Below, piece by piece: positions 37,032-37,089 of a DNA stretch of 37,089 bases (position 1 is its first letter; each line of letters opens with the position of its first letter). The DNA lies in the NCBI GenBank assembly GCA_902766625.1, contig CACXEH010000128.1, positions 1-37,089 on the forward strand, given 5' to 3'. The translations under genes and the position numbers were made by a program. Under the pieces are notes generated by a model that saw nothing but the letters and a program-made list of their open reading frames with translations, searched no databases and was not told the origin of the DNA. The stretch comes from an uncultured Bacteroidales bacterium (GTDB lineage Bacteria > Bacteroidota > Bacteroidia > Bacteroidales > Bacteroidaceae).

Positions 37032-37089
37032 TATGTCTGATACTATTATTTATGAATACATTATTATATTATGTCGGAATCGGCTGAAA

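Larger units (their letters stand above)
36722..37089. other. Upstream region of the FAS1-SusC-SusD operon
   Basis: These 368 bp to the window edge hold an A/T-rich leader (36722-36778), the operon promoter (36785-36817) and array C (36926-37031). No regulator gene of the kind that often accompanies SusC/SusD loci is visible before the edge. Confidence 0.75.

Noticed and set aside
36896..37087. 63-codon open frame at the right edge
   Set aside because: It lies across array C of the 21-bp repeat, and its residues follow the repeat rather than any protein pattern.

Overview
The window looks like a chromosome segment of a Bacteroidota species, most likely Prevotellaceae (inference). The signs are two SusC/SusD pairs, a fused LpxC-FabZ, a probable type IX secretion tail, TAnnTTTG-type (-7) promoter boxes and the near absence of Shine-Dalgarno sites. 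No tRNA, rRNA, CRISPR or insertion sequence was recognised.

Left half, plus strand (1-11708): after an edge array of ATCGCGAT palindromes and a CPBP-family membrane protease comes a long, tightly packed housekeeping run. It holds prfA (RF1), an orphan beta-class DNA methyltransferase, an HD phosphohydrolase, lpxD, lpxC-fabZ, lpxA, a pRiA4b ORF-3-like acidic protein, miaA and a class A penicillin-binding protein. This ties translation, lipid A, tRNA modification and peptidoglycan synthesis together. It ends at a bidirectional terminator near 12001-12034.

Middle, minus strand (12050-20583): gyrA followed by a secreted TPR protein; two tandem paralogous secreted proteins of unknown function; and a secreted Asp-box beta-propeller glycosidase-like protein. 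The last looks GH93-like and carries a CBM9-like domain and a probable T9SS sorting tail.

Right half, minus strand (20955-36721): one probable 15.8-kb operon with the order FAS1 lipoprotein, SusC, SusD, FAS1 lipoprotein, SusC, SusD. It has one recognisable promoter upstream, gaps of 28 bp or less, and an intrinsic terminator at the end. No glycan-degrading enzyme lies inside it. The likely picture is two outer-membrane TonB-dependent import complexes, each made with its own FAS1-type surface lipoprotein; the substrate is unknown. The propeller glycosidase just downstream is a possible partner.

The least explained signal is non-coding. Three intergenic spaces (11781-11885, 20683-20787, 36926-37031) carry arrays of a degenerate palindrome, core TGGAATGTAAATTCCA, repeating every 21 bp, with one 22-bp step. 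A different palindrome (ATCGCGAT) repeats every 22-23 bp at the left edge, and a third palindromic element with a 22-bp step lies at 16204-16256. Arrays B and C flank the FAS1-SusCD operon.
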